NCBI RefSeq assembly: GCF_001679325.1
Contig: NZ_LZMX01000030.1
Strand: one strand, 5' to 3'
DNA from: Haemophilus_D parainfluenzae_AD
Lineage (GTDB): Bacteria > Pseudomonadota > Gammaproteobacteria > Enterobacterales > Pasteurellaceae
Length of the DNA stretch: 64,000 bases
The notes beneath the pieces were generated by a model that saw only the letters and a program-made list of their open reading frames with translations, made no database searches and had not been told where the DNA came from. The position numbers were made by a program, and so were the translations under genes. Below are positions 17,527 to 26,849 of the stretch, one piece after another (within the stretch, counting starts at the first letter, position 1; the number at the start of each line of letters is the position of its first letter).

Positions 17527-18549
17527 TTAGTTAGATGGTAGCTCTTCAATAATTACGGGGAGATCAATCACCTTACCTAAGCGAGAAATCGTGATGATAA
17601 CTTCTGTATTTGGTTTGGTATCACTAATAATTTGCATCATTTCACGAATAGATAAGTTATCTTGTTTATTTAAACGTAAAATCACATCTCCCACTTGGAT
17701 GCCTGCTTTGGCGGCAGGACTATTGGCGGTCACGCCGGTAATCACGATACCACCGTTTGAGTTAGCGGTGATTTCACTTTGTACCCCAAAATAACCACGA
17801 ATCACGCGACCATCGCGAATAATTTTATACAACACATCATTGGCAATGCTGATCGGAATCGCAAAATTTAACCCTTCTGCAATTTCATTGGCTGTTTTAC
17901 CAATACTTAACGTGCTGATCCCCACTAATTCGCCAGCTGAGTTAATCAACGCGCCACCAGAGTTACCACGGTTAATTGATGCATCGGTTTGAATAAAGTT
18001 TTGACGACCTAAAGAATCGCCTACGGCACTGCGTCCTACAGCACTGATAATCCCTTGTGAGACACTTTGACCGAGGTTATACGGGTTACCAATAGCCAGA
18101 GCAATATCACCAACACGTACTTGGCGCTCTTTATTTTGTGGAATCGTGGAAAGATCGGTTGCTTTAATTTTTAGTACCGCAAGATCCGTTAAATTATCCG
18201 AACCGATTAAATTCGCTTCATAAATATTACCGTTTTGCAGTGCGACTACAATTTGATCGGCATTTTGGATAACGTGTTTATTGGTGAGTATATAACCGTC
18301 TTTCGTCATAATCACACCAGAACCTAAGTTATTTACCTGTAATTGATCACTATCATTAATGCTAGCAGAAGAAAATGATCGATTGTATACATTCACGACG
18401 GCAGGAGATGCAATTCTCACAGCACTATTGAATGAAACGATATCATCAGCAGAGAAAAGGCTGCTGTTATTGAGCTTAGGAACGGCAAATAAAATAACAC
18501 CTGCTGCGGCGAGCCCCCAAAGGGCTGAGTGGAAAAGTTTTTTAAACAT
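17527..18549 (-). CDS. degS: Envelope stress serine protease DegS
   Basis: DegS is anchored in the inner membrane, senses misfolded porin C-termini through its PDZ domain, and cuts RseA to free sigma-E. The 340 residues show an N-terminal membrane segment (about 8-25), a trypsin-like domain with triad H92 (TNKHV), D122 (LTDLAVL) and S197 (GNSGGA), and one C-terminal PDZ domain (about 245-335). One PDZ and the anchor separate it from DegP. It lies 3 bases after ribD and 9 before yfbR. Confidence 0.95.
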   Translation of the reverse strand: MFKKLFHSALWGLAAAGVILFAVPKLNNSSLFSADDIVSFNSAVRIASPAVVNVYNRSFSSASINDSDQLQVNNLGSGVIMTKDGYILTNKHVIQNADQIVVALQNGNIYEANLIGSDNLTDLAVLKIKATDLSTIPQNKERQVRVGDIALAIGNPYNLGQSVSQGIISAVGRSAVGDSLGRQNFIQTDASINRGNSGGALINSAGELVGISTLSIGKTANEIAEGLNFAIPISIANDVLYKIIRDGRVIRGYFGVQSEITANSNGGIVITGVTANSPAAKAGIQVGDVILRLNKQDNLSIREMMQIISDTKPNTEVIITISRLGKVIDLPVIIEELPSN

Positions 18550-18552
18550 TTT

Positions 18553-19683
18553 TTATTCTTGTATTAATAAGTTAGGTAAATAACTGAGTTTTAAATCATC
18601 CTCAATTCTTTCACATTCTTGCAGTTGCCACAATGGGGCATCTGCAAGTTTTTCTAAATGCGGGAGTTGGCATAATCCTCGAGCTTTATCCCCCAAGAGT
18701 TTTGGAGCAACATAAATAATTAATTCATCTATAGCATGTTGTTCAATCAAGCTACCCGCTAAATTAGCGCCTGCTTCTACCCAAATGGAATTCACTTGTC
18801 TCTTGCCTAATTCTGTCATCAACATATCGAAACCATAGTTTTCTGGCAGTAAAATTTGCTCACAGAAATCTGGGAATACAGACATATCTCGAGGAATTGA
18901 ACCCACAAGCCAAACTGGCGAATGGGTATGGAATAATTGATGTCTTGGCTGAACTCGATTTTTAGAATCTAAAATAACACGAATAGGCTGACGCACGGTT
19001 TCTTCGGCATATTCTGCTTTTAAATCATCGGGAAATTGATTCCAGCGCACGTTCAAGCTTGGATCATCGGCTAACACGGTGGCGCTTGTGGATAAAAGTG
19101 CGCTCGCTTTAGCTCGCATTTTTTGTACATCCGCACGAGCTGCGTCACCTGTAATCCATTTGCTTTCACCACTCGCCATGGCTGTGCGCCCATCTAAACT
19201 CATGGCTAATTTCAGCTGCACATAAGGCTTACCCGTTCGCATACGTTTGAGAAAACCTTTATTTAAGGCTTCTGCTTGTTCGTTCAATAAATTGACCGCA
19301 CTTGGTATGCCTGCATCGGCTAGCATTTTCAGGCCCTTGCCTGCCACTTGCGGATTAGGATCTGCCATGGCTGCGATAACTCGACTAACCCCCGCTTCAA
19401 TTAAACCTAATGCACAAGGCGGTGTGCGTCCATAATGAGAACAAGGTTCAAGCGTCACATAAGCAGTTGCACCTTTCGCTTTCTCTCCAGCATCGGCCAA
19501 CGCCATTCGTTCCGCATGAGGCTGACCGGCTTTCAAATGAAACCCTTTCCCGACAATTTCACCGTTTTTAACTAACACACATCCTACGGATGGATTCGGC
19601 GTAGTGGTGTACTGCCCTTTTGCAGCGAGCTCAAGAGCCAGTTGCATAAATTTCACATCATCAGGGGAAAAGGTGTCACTCAT
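18553..19683 (-). CDS. ribD: Riboflavin biosynthesis deaminase/reductase RibD
   Basis: A bifunctional enzyme performing two successive steps of riboflavin synthesis: pyrimidine deamination and sugar reduction. The N-terminal deaminase shows zinc motifs HAERMAL and PCSHYGRTPPC. The C-terminal reductase (about residues 150-370) has MSLDGRTAMASGESKWITG and WVEAGANLAGSLIE. The length of 376 fits the family. It starts immediately after nrdR, a linkage common in gamma-proteobacteria. An uptake sequence lies at 19295. Confidence 0.97.
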   Translation of the reverse strand: MSDTFSPDDVKFMQLALELAAKGQYTTTPNPSVGCVLVKNGEIVGKGFHLKAGQPHAERMALADAGEKAKGATAYVTLEPCSHYGRTPPCALGLIEAGVSRVIAAMADPNPQVAGKGLKMLADAGIPSAVNLLNEQAEALNKGFLKRMRTGKPYVQLKLAMSLDGRTAMASGESKWITGDAARADVQKMRAKASALLSTSATVLADDPSLNVRWNQFPDDLKAEYAEETVRQPIRVILDSKNRVQPRHQLFHTHSPVWLVGSIPRDMSVFPDFCEQILLPENYGFDMLMTELGKRQVNSIWVEAGANLAGSLIEQHAIDELIIYVAPKLLGDKARGLCQLPHLEKLADAPLWQLQECERIEDDLKLSYLPNLLIQE

Positions 19684-19684
19684 A

Positions 19685-20134
19685 TTAATCCTTTAAGCTT
19701 TCAATTTCTTTGGTGAATTCATTGATATTATCAAAGCTCAAATAAACGGACGCAAAACGGATATACGCCACTTTATCTAATTCTTTCAGCTCATTCATGG
19801 CTAATTTACCCACGAGATGACTTGGTACTTCACGCTCACCTGTCGCACGTAATTGGATAATAATATGGCTGATGGCTTTTTCCACATCATCCGAACTTAC
19901 AGGGCGTTTTTCTAACGCATGTTGAATACCGCTACGCAATTTATCTTCATTAAACGGCTCGCGTGACCCATCATTTTTAATAATTTTGGGTACCACTAAT
20001 TCGGCCGTTTCAAAGGTGGTAAAGCGTTCATGACAATTCCCACATTCCCGACGACGACGTACTTGATACCCATCAGAAACCAAACGGCTGTCAATTACCT
20101 TAGTTTCTTCAGTTGAACAAAACGGACAACGCAT
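19685..20134 (-). CDS. nrdR: Transcriptional repressor NrdR
   Basis: NrdR represses ribonucleotide reductase genes according to ATP/dATP. The 149 residues have the zinc ribbon (CPFC and CGNC, with RRRREC) and the ATP-cone (VVPKIIKNDGSREPFNEDKL, about 48-138). GGAG precedes the ATG. It heads nrdR-ribD-degS-yfbR, with recC upstream on the same strand and a hairpin between them. Confidence 0.97.
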   Translation of the reverse strand: MRCPFCSTEETKVIDSRLVSDGYQVRRRRECGNCHERFTTFETAELVVPKIIKNDGSREPFNEDKLRSGIQHALEKRPVSSDDVEKAISHIIIQLRATGEREVPSHLVGKLAMNELKELDKVAYIRFASVYLSFDNINEFTKEIESLKD

Positions 20135-20185
20135 TTTAGCTCCTTTTCAAAATTATTCTTAAGTCAGCATCTTATCAAAAATCCA

Positions 20186-20208
20186 GGATCTTTTCGATCT
20201 GAAGATCC
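20186..20208 (-). terminator. Likely recC terminator
   Basis: GGATCTT pairs with AAGATCC around a 9-base loop just past the recC stop codon. An ATTTTT run lies a few bases further on the minus strand. The gap between stem and T-run makes it a weak terminator. Confidence 0.5.
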
Positions 20209-20211
20209 GCT

Positions 20212-23200
20212 TTAAGACAACATTTCTCCAAACCAGGATGTGGTTTGTTTCACCAACTGCAAAAGGCCATCCTGCGATTTAAATTGTTCTGTTTGCCACA
20301 ATACCCTAGCCCAATAAGGATCGGCTTTTCTATAACCATAAGGATCAGTTTTCGCAAGGGATTCGATATTCGTTAAAACATTGTCAAAATTGACCGCACT
20401 TTCATCTTTTTCAATAAACTTCGCTATATTTTCCGTTGGTATGAGCTGAATTTGTTGTTGGCTCTGTAAATAAGCCTCTACATACATTTTCAGTTTCTCA
20501 AGTGCGGTTGATTTTTCTATTGTTTTTAATGTTAAATCCTTATCTTTAGCGATAATGCGTGGTGGCAGTGCATTCTCTTTTGTCGCCAGTTGAATGAGAT
20601 AATAAAGCCATGGACGAATACGATAACGATCTTTATATTTTGCAAATCGCCATTCGATTATCTGATTTTCATCGCCAAATAATGGCTCCATATAGCCAAA
20701 CAAGCGAATATTGCCTTGTACCGTTTCCACCACAAAATCAACACTCTCACTGTATGGTGAAGAATAATCCTTAATTTTCTCTTTAAAAGCCAATACATCA
20801 GCACGAATGGATTGCGCACAAACTTCCGCAAACTCGCCGCGCGGCATGATGCCTTTTACTCGCTGTTTGGCGAAATAATCGTTAAATTGTGCTTCCTCTA
20901 AATGCAATAATTCATTACTAATGCGATGATGATCCAAGCCATTTAATATGAAGTTTTCACTTTCTTCAATGCGATCGTCTTCATCTCGGAAATACACACC
21001 AAGCTGCTTTTCAAAAAAGAATTTCACTGGATTTTCAACAAAACTCACAAAACGATCGAGTTCAATTTCCGTTATTGGCTCTTGATTTTCACCCATCGGC
21101 ACAACAAATTCATGACATTTTCGTTCTTGGAATTGGGCAATCGGCAACCACTTTTTCGCAAAAGAGCGGTTAATTTCCCCTTCATTTTGGAAATTGCTTG
21201 GACTAAACGCCGTCATTGGATGTTGTTCAATTCTCAAGCCATCGTCTGAATAATGATTAATATAATCAACCAACTGGCTCACTAATACCGAAGGCTCTTT
21301 TGGCTGATTATCAATAATTGAACAGCCCACATAACTCACATAAAAATGGGATCTTGCGGCCAGTAAGGCTTCGAGGAATAAGTAACGATCATCATCTCGA
21401 CGAACACGATCGCCTTTTTGATGATGATATTGCATCAAGTCAAAACTATTTGGCGTATGACTACGTGGGTAATCCGCTTCATTCATTCCAAGCAAACACA
21501 CCACTTTAAAAGGAATGGAACGCATAGGTAAAAGTGTGCAGAAATTCACTTTCCCCGCTAAGAAACGAAGGCTGTTTGGTGTTTCTTCTAAACGTGCAGA
21601 CATCACTTCCGCAATCACATCTGCTTGCAAAGTCTCTTCGAAATTGACGGACTGCAAATCATCGGCAAAGGCATTGATGCAATCCTGAATATAAAATAAG
21701 GTATCCGCAGTTTCTTCATTTTGCACAAAGAAATCCGTCAAAAGTGCGGTCAATTTTTCACGCCATTTTTCAATATTGTGTACCTTTTGCAAACCTTGAT
21801 GCCATTTATTTAAGGTCGTAAAAAATTGATTTATCGCACCAACTAACTGCCCTTTCAATCCATAGCTACTGTCAAGTCCAAGACTATCTTGCCAAACGCC
21901 TTGTTCTTCACGCATCGCATAACCTAAGGTCATACGTTCAAGCCCCGCTTGCCACGCATTAAAATTCAGTGTGTTCTGCAGTTTTTCTAAACCAAAGCGA
22001 ATACCCGACTCTTTCACCCATTCACGGATTTGATCGAGATCAGCAAGCGCAATATTAAAACGTTCTCGGATAGCTGGAATATCCAATAAAGCCAACACTT
22101 CTTCCGCACTAAACTGACTTTCTTTTAAATTTAACAGGGAAAGATAGCTCGATACGATTACATCACTTTCAGACAATTTACTGTCAGAAATTGAGAACGG
22201 AATAACGGGTGCGTCCGCACTATTCGCACCAAAGACAGCCTGAATATAAGGCGTATATTGGTTAATATCGGCAACCATGACCACCACATCTTTTGGGGTA
22301 ATCTGCTCTTCTTTTGGTTTATGCTGATTCTGATTGAATAAATCCAATAAATAATCATGCAGCACTTCAACTTCTCGCATCGCGCTATGACAAGATTTCA
22401 TCACCAAAGAGCGGTCATTTTTCGCGACATTTAATGCACCATGGCTCAACGTCAAAATTTGATTTTGGATCTGGCTTAATAACGTTTTTTCGGGAAGTTC
22501 TGCATAGTAATCACGGGAAATAGCTTGAATATTTTCTTCATCTCGCACTAATTGATAGAGAAAATCCCGTCCCATTTTTCCCCAAGAGGCTAAAAGCGGA
22601 TTTCCACTGAACAATTCTTCTTGTTGATTGGTATAATCAAGGTCAGCAGGTTCCCATGACACTTGCTCGGCTGAAATTAAAGGCTTCACATCGTTGGTTT
22701 CTTGCACGAAACGCTGTCTTTCTAATAAATAGGATTTGCTCAGATCTCGCAAATCTCCCCAATATTCTTGGCATGGATTATTGAAGAATAAATGCACATC
22801 TGTTTTAGCTGAAATACCTTGGAAAATATTGAGATAAACCGTTGGCAATGCAGGAATACCAAAAATAAAAATACGCTCTGGTAAGTTGAGTGTCACATTT
22901 GGATCACGACATAATGCTAAAAATTGTTGATTGAGTGCAGCACGATGTTTTGCTTTTCCACCAAAATCACGTTGAACATCATTCACCAAGGCTCGCCATA
23001 AAATTCCCTGCCAGTGAATATTGCCTTTAATTTGAGAAAGAAAGGTAGGATTTAATGCCGAAAGCCCCTGCTTTTGCTGATTAATTTGTGCCAAGATTTT
23101 TTCATCGTTATTTTCTTCCCATGCAGCAATCCATTCGGGACGATAGACGAGATATTGGTCAAATAAATCGGCAACTTTTAGGCTTAATTGATAAAGTTTT

Positions 23201-23571
23201 TGCTGTTCTGATGCTGGTGAGGACGCTAAATATTTTTTTAATGGCTCAAATTCTTTTTGCTGTAAAAAGGTAGGAATTAATCGCATTAATCGCCATAACG
23301 TTAAATCTTTTTCAAAAGGGTTTTGCGTGGAAACATTGGGCAAATTATCGGCATAAAGTTTCCAAATAAAACTGGAAGGCATAGGGAATTGGAAATTCGC
23401 TGCAACGCCGCGTTTTTTAGCAATTTCCATTTGTAACCATTGTGCCATACCCGGACTTTGCACCAACACAATGTCAGATTGAAATGGATCATGTTGCGGT
23501 AAATTTTCCAACAGCGAAACTAAAATATCCTTTTGAATTTCCGGTTGGTTTGAATAATAAGTAACGAACAA
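20212..23571 (-). CDS. recC: Exodeoxyribonuclease V subunit RecC
   Basis: RecC is the Chi-recognising subunit of RecBCD, which repairs double-strand breaks and processes linear DNA. The 1119 residues match RecC length, with the conserved early motif VLVQSPGMAQWLQMEIAKKRGVAANF and SFIWKLY. The start is a TTG at 23571: it gives MFVTYYSNQ, which aligns with the E. coli N-terminus MLRVYHSNR, and has AAGGG upstream. Only 37 bases separate it from comQ, so recC may be transcribed with the competence genes. Three uptake sequences lie inside (20393, 20500, 21742). Confidence 0.95.
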   Translation of the reverse strand: MFVTYYSNQPEIQKDILVSLLENLPQHDPFQSDIVLVQSPGMAQWLQMEIAKKRGVAANFQFPMPSSFIWKLYADNLPNVSTQNPFEKDLTLWRLMRLIPTFLQQKEFEPLKKYLASSPASEQQKLYQLSLKVADLFDQYLVYRPEWIAAWEENNDEKILAQINQQKQGLSALNPTFLSQIKGNIHWQGILWRALVNDVQRDFGGKAKHRAALNQQFLALCRDPNVTLNLPERIFIFGIPALPTVYLNIFQGISAKTDVHLFFNNPCQEYWGDLRDLSKSYLLERQRFVQETNDVKPLISAEQVSWEPADLDYTNQQEELFSGNPLLASWGKMGRDFLYQLVRDEENIQAISRDYYAELPEKTLLSQIQNQILTLSHGALNVAKNDRSLVMKSCHSAMREVEVLHDYLLDLFNQNQHKPKEEQITPKDVVVMVADINQYTPYIQAVFGANSADAPVIPFSISDSKLSESDVIVSSYLSLLNLKESQFSAEEVLALLDIPAIRERFNIALADLDQIREWVKESGIRFGLEKLQNTLNFNAWQAGLERMTLGYAMREEQGVWQDSLGLDSSYGLKGQLVGAINQFFTTLNKWHQGLQKVHNIEKWREKLTALLTDFFVQNEETADTLFYIQDCINAFADDLQSVNFEETLQADVIAEVMSARLEETPNSLRFLAGKVNFCTLLPMRSIPFKVVCLLGMNEADYPRSHTPNSFDLMQYHHQKGDRVRRDDDRYLFLEALLAARSHFYVSYVGCSIIDNQPKEPSVLVSQLVDYINHYSDDGLRIEQHPMTAFSPSNFQNEGEINRSFAKKWLPIAQFQERKCHEFVVPMGENQEPITEIELDRFVSFVENPVKFFFEKQLGVYFRDEDDRIEESENFILNGLDHHRISNELLHLEEAQFNDYFAKQRVKGIMPRGEFAEVCAQSIRADVLAFKEKIKDYSSPYSESVDFVVETVQGNIRLFGYMEPLFGDENQIIEWRFAKYKDRYRIRPWLYYLIQLATKENALPPRIIAKDKDLTLKTIEKSTALEKLKMYVEAYLQSQQQIQLIPTENIAKFIEKDESAVNFDNVLTNIESLAKTDPYGYRKADPYWARVLWQTEQFKSQDGLLQLVKQTTSWFGEMLS

Positions 23572-23608
23572 AGTAACGCCCTTTTGAAAGCAAAAACAAT
23601 GCGTTATT

Positions 23609-23911
23609 TTACTCGGTTTTCAATGAAAATTCACCTTGAGGATAGCGTATATTCACTTGATGATGACTGCATTGAATTGCAAATTGAATGCCATTTTGTT
23701 GTATGCTATTTTCACAAGACAAGCCTAAAAACTGTCGTTGAGCCTGATTTTCAGCAATTTGAATCGCCTGAAATTCTTGAAAAAGTCTGACCGCACTTTT
23801 CCGTTGCTCGGTCGTCCACCGATTAAAGATCAAAAACAACCCGCTGAAAATCGATAAGGCTAATAAAAGTGACATTAACGACATGCCTTTATTCACTTTG
23901 ATCTTGCGCAC
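23609..23911 (-). CDS. comQ: Competence pseudopilin ComQ
   Basis: A 100-residue prepilin-like protein. The short basic leader ends in NKG before MSLMSLLLALSIFSGLFLIF, a type IV prepilin-type site for PilD, but without glutamate at +5. Position and order match comQ of H. influenzae (HI0941), part of the CRP-S/Sxy competence regulon needed for DNA uptake. It overlaps comP by 23 bases and ends 37 bases before recC. It is probably a minor pseudopilin of the uptake machine; its exact role is unknown. It carries an uptake sequence at 23790. Confidence 0.85.
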   Translation of the reverse strand: MRKIKVNKGMSLMSLLLALSIFSGLFLIFNRWTTEQRKSAVRLFQEFQAIQIAENQAQRQFLGLSCENSIQQNGIQFAIQCSHHQVNIRYPQGEFSLKTE

Positions 23912-24575
23912 TTAAATCACTCCAACTTTTATCCACAAAACGCCATTGGCTATATTCTTGTACGAGTTTTGTCACCACAGCTTTACCGTAAGCTACCGTC
24001 ACATTCTCCTCTAACTTAAGCAAACCACCTGTAATCACTGCACCACTAATACGCCCTTTGCCTGTTAAAGTTAAATCTCCTTCTGCTAGCAGAATACCAC
24101 TTACATTCCCTTTAACTTCTAATTGGTTTTGCGTCATCCAATACACTTGTGGTGTTTTTTGAGCAGTTAAAGTAGTATCTACTTTCACAAAGTGCGGTTG
24201 AAAATCAGTTTGTTTTTCACTGGAAATAAAATCTCGCAGCATATTTTCATTAATGCCTTTTGTGGGCGATTTCTTAAATAACTCAGCGCGTTCACACCAA
24301 ACAGAATAGGCGACTTTATCCTCTGCCCCTGAAGACTCGAAAAAGACTTGTTTCACTTTTTCAGCACCATTTAAAGGCAAGTTTTGGCAAATATGTTTTT
24401 GTTGCTGCTGACTGATTTTCTGTAACGCAAGGCTTTGTTCTACATAATATTTTCGCTGACTCATTTGAGATCGAAAAAACGCAAAGATCTGTTCATCAAA
24501 TAATAAGATCAGCGCCAATAAGCCTGAAAGTAAAATCAGTGCCGTCAGTGTCACAATCCCTTTTTTCATCATCAT
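23889..24575 (-). CDS. comP: Competence pseudopilin-like protein ComP
   Basis: A 228-residue protein with a prepilin-like start (MMMKKGIVTLTALILLSGLLALILLF): basic leader, glycine, then a hydrophobic stretch lacking the usual +5 glutamate. A periplasmic domain follows with two cysteines (about residues 58 and 89), and a repetitive beta-like segment near the C-terminus (VKGNVSGILLAEGDLTLTGK). Three adjacent ATG codons are possible starts. It overlaps comO by 4 bases. Gene order matches HI0940. Confidence 0.82.
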   Translation of the reverse strand: MMMKKGIVTLTALILLSGLLALILLFDEQIFAFFRSQMSQRKYYVEQSLALQKISQQQQKHICQNLPLNGAEKVKQVFFESSGAEDKVAYSVWCERAELFKKSPTKGINENMLRDFISSEKQTDFQPHFVKVDTTLTAQKTPQVYWMTQNQLEVKGNVSGILLAEGDLTLTGKGRISGAVITGGLLKLEENVTVAYGKAVVTKLVQEYSQWRFVDKSWSDLSAQDQSE

Positions 24576-25297
24576 TCTTCTTGATTTAATAAAGGCACTA
24601 CAAGCGAAGTTTCATATTGAATATGCTTATATGCGGCAAGATGCCCTGTGAGTTTAATTTCAATCCCTTTCCCTGCCTTTAACCAATCAAAACGTAATTG
24701 AGAAATCTCAAACTCTTTTTCATCCAATAAATCTGTCCATCCCCCACCGGCGTTACAAGTAGATTGAGCTAAGGCTCTCTGACACTCTGCTGAACGACAA
24801 TCCGCATTTACCGCATTTTTATAAGTTTGTTTGGTTTCGATCATTTTCTCGTTAAGTTTGTAACCAAACAGCTCTTTTTCGATATTTTTTGCCACATTTT
24901 TAACACCGTTTACGCAGGTGTTTTTTGTGTATTTTTCACCAATACAGCCATTACTATTTAAATCATAAAAAAATAAGACGCAGCTATTTGATGGAGCATT
25001 GTCTGCTTGAGCAATGATTATTGCTGTGCCCTTTTCGTCTAATTCAAATAAAGCCAGATTATCCTCGATTAGTTTTGGGTTTGTGGCTCGAAAGCCTACG
25101 CGACGCAGATCTTTACCGATGAGTTGAATAGTACGTTGTAATTCCGCTTGTAATTTGAGTTGTAACATTAAACGCTGATTTTGCTGTTGAGTTTGAGCAT
25201 AAAACTGTGCAACCAATAGCAACAATAAAGCGGATAAGCCAAGTGAAATCAACAAACTCACCAATGTTTCGCCTTTTAATGGTTTCATCTTGTACAT
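24572..25297 (-). CDS. comO: Competence pseudopilin-like protein ComO (PulJ/PilW-like)
   Basis: The 241 residues begin with a short leader, KG, and ETLVSLLISLGLSALLLLLVAQFYAQTQ, a class III signal like that of PulJ/PilW minor pseudopilins. Several cysteines occur in the periplasmic domain. The start overlaps comN by 13 bases; a second ATG at 25288 is possible. It belongs to comNOPQ, needed for DNA uptake in H. influenzae (HI0939). Confidence 0.83.
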   Translation of the reverse strand: MYKMKPLKGETLVSLLISLGLSALLLLLVAQFYAQTQQQNQRLMLQLKLQAELQRTIQLIGKDLRRVGFRATNPKLIEDNLALFELDEKGTAIIIAQADNAPSNSCVLFFYDLNSNGCIGEKYTKNTCVNGVKNVAKNIEKELFGYKLNEKMIETKQTYKNAVNADCRSAECQRALAQSTCNAGGGWTDLLDEKEFEISQLRFDWLKAGKGIEIKLTGHLAAYKHIQYETSLVVPLLNQEE

Positions 25298-25803
25298 GCA
25301 CTCGCCGCTTGATCAGACTTTAATTTAATACTGCCGACATTGAAAAAAGAGAACAATGTACGATGCTCTTCCGCCTGTAACATAAAACAATTTGTTTCCA
25401 TGGTATTTCTTGCCCCATTAAATTTCACCGCCACTTCAGACGGATATAATTTAGGGCCTATCAGCATCGTTTTTCCTTCAAAATAAGGATAGTAAAAATG
25501 CGCATAAAGGTTTTTAGGACAATTCTGGGGATGAAAACAATCACAAAAATGATCGCTTTTTACTTGAGCAGTAATACACCAACGTTGATTCGCTCTATCT
25601 TGATTGGCCAAAATAAACCAAATCGCTGATGAATTTTCTGCCCTCGCTTGGATATTACGTAAGAAAAAATAAAGCCGTTGTTGCTCTTTTTCGAGAAAAT
25701 ATTGGGGATCGTTTTTCTGCCATTTGGGCAATGTAAACGTCAACGTTACGCTTAAAATAAATAATACAATCAAGGTTTCTAATAAAGTTATCCCTTTATA
25801 CAT
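25285..25803 (-). CDS. comN: Competence pseudopilin ComN
   Basis: First gene of comNOPQ. The 172 residues start with MYKGITLLETLIVLFILSVT, a near-perfect type IV prepilin signal: cleavage after G4 and a glutamate at +5 of the mature chain. The periplasmic part has several cysteines, two in CDCFHPQNC. AAGG precedes the ATG. A consensus CRP-S site lies about 66-87 bases upstream. Gene content and neighbours match HI0938 next to suhB. Confidence 0.88.
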   Translation of the reverse strand: MYKGITLLETLIVLFILSVTLTFTLPKWQKNDPQYFLEKEQQRLYFFLRNIQARAENSSAIWFILANQDRANQRWCITAQVKSDHFCDCFHPQNCPKNLYAHFYYPYFEGKTMLIGPKLYPSEVAVKFNGARNTMETNCFMLQAEEHRTLFSFFNVGSIKLKSDQAASACTR

Positions 25804-25868
25804 AAAATGCCTTCTTTTTTGACCGCACTTTAAAAGTCCTTTAGAAGAAAGCCAAATTTGCTACTTTA

Positions 25869-25890
25869 TTTTTGCGATACTGATCGCAAA
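25869..25890. promoter_or_regulatory. CRP-S (Sxy-dependent) competence site of comN
   Basis: The core TGCGATACTGATCGCA is flanked by T5 on one side and A-rich sequence on the other. It fits the H. influenzae competence consensus (TGCGA-N6-TCGCA) and differs from ordinary CRP sites by the C/G at the key half-site positions. It stands in the comN-suhB divergent region, at a distance suited to comN. Confidence 0.9.
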
Positions 25891-25957
25891 TTTCCTTTAA
25901 AAAACGGGAAAAACCGTGAATTAAACATTTTCAACTGGCTATTTACTAAAACTCCCT

Positions 25958-25963
25958 TATAAT
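25958..25963 (+). promoter_or_regulatory. Probable -10 of suhB
   Basis: TATAAT lies about 40 bases upstream of the suhB start codon. The -35 is weak, so only the -10 is called. Confidence 0.45.
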
Positions 25964-26003
25964 AGGCGACCTATTTATCTGTTCTTTAAAATCTGGTGGA
26001 AAT

Positions 26004-26804
26004 ATGAATCCAATGTTAAATATCGCGATTCGTGCGGCACGAAGAGCGGGCAACGTGATTGCTAAAAACTATGAGCGCCGTGATGACATCCAAACAAGTA
26101 AAAAAGGTATTAATGATTATGTGACTAGCGTCGATAAAGCCGCTGAAGCAGAGATCATTGAAATCATTCAAAAATCTTATCCTGATCACACAATTATCAG
26201 TGAAGAACGTGGTGCATTAGAAGGCAAAGACAGTGATATTCAATGGGTAATTGATCCACTAGATGGCACAACCAACTTCGTGAAAGGTTTGCCACATTTC
26301 TCTGTTTCTATTGCTATCCGTGTAAAAAACCGTACCGAAGTGGGTGTGGTTTACGATCCTATTCGTAATGAATTATTCACGGCTGTACGTGGTGAAGGCG
26401 CAAAATTAAATGAAGTGCGTTTACGTGTAGATAGCCAAAATGAACTTAATGGGGCGATTTTAGCCACCGGTTTCCCATTCAAACAACCAAGCTTGATGCC
26501 AACTCAATTTGCGATCATGAATAACTTAATTGATGAAGCTGCAGATTTCCGTCGTACGGGTTCTGCCGCATTAGACCTTTGCTATGTTGCTTCTGGTCGC
26601 GTTGACGGTTATTTCGAAATGGGCTTAAAACCTTGGGATTGCGCAGCGGGTGATTTAATCGTGCGTGAAGCGGGCGGTTTAGTATGTGATTTCAATGCGG
26701 GTCACGGCTATTTACGCTCAGGCAATATCGTGGCGGCTCCAGCACGTATTTTAAAAGAAATGCTAAATAAAATTCAGCCTTGCTTAACCGAACAAGTGAA
26801 GTAA
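26004..26804 (+). CDS. suhB: Inositol-1-monophosphatase family protein SuhB
   Basis: A metal-dependent phosphatase of the IMPase family. In E. coli, SuhB also joins rRNA antitermination complexes. The 266 residues show the metal and substrate motifs ISEERGALEG, WVIDPLDGTTNFVKGLPHFSVSIA and KPWDCAAGDLIVREAGG. GGTGG precedes the ATG. It is divergent from comN and ends in a paired uptake-sequence terminator shared with bioB. Confidence 0.95.
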   Translation: MNPMLNIAIRAARRAGNVIAKNYERRDDIQTSKKGINDYVTSVDKAAEAEIIEIIQKSYPDHTIISEERGALEGKDSDIQWVIDPLDGTTNFVKGLPHFSVSIAIRVKNRTEVGVVYDPIRNELFTAVRGEGAKLNEVRLRVDSQNELNGAILATGFPFKQPSLMPTQFAIMNNLIDEAADFRRTGSAALDLCYVASGRVDGYFEMGLKPWDCAAGDLIVREAGGLVCDFNAGHGYLRSGNIVAAPARILKEMLNKIQPCLTEQVK

Positions 26805-26813
26805 GACTCAATA

Positions 26814-26846
26814 AAAAGTGCGGTAGATTTCACCGCACTTTTTTTA
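26814..26846. terminator. Bidirectional uptake-sequence terminator, suhB / bioB
   Basis: AAAAGTGCGGT (26814) and ACCGCACTTTT (26832) form an 11-bp stem around a 7-base loop, with T-runs on both strands. It separates the convergent suhB and bioB genes. Confidence 0.88.
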
Positions 26847-26849
26847 TGA

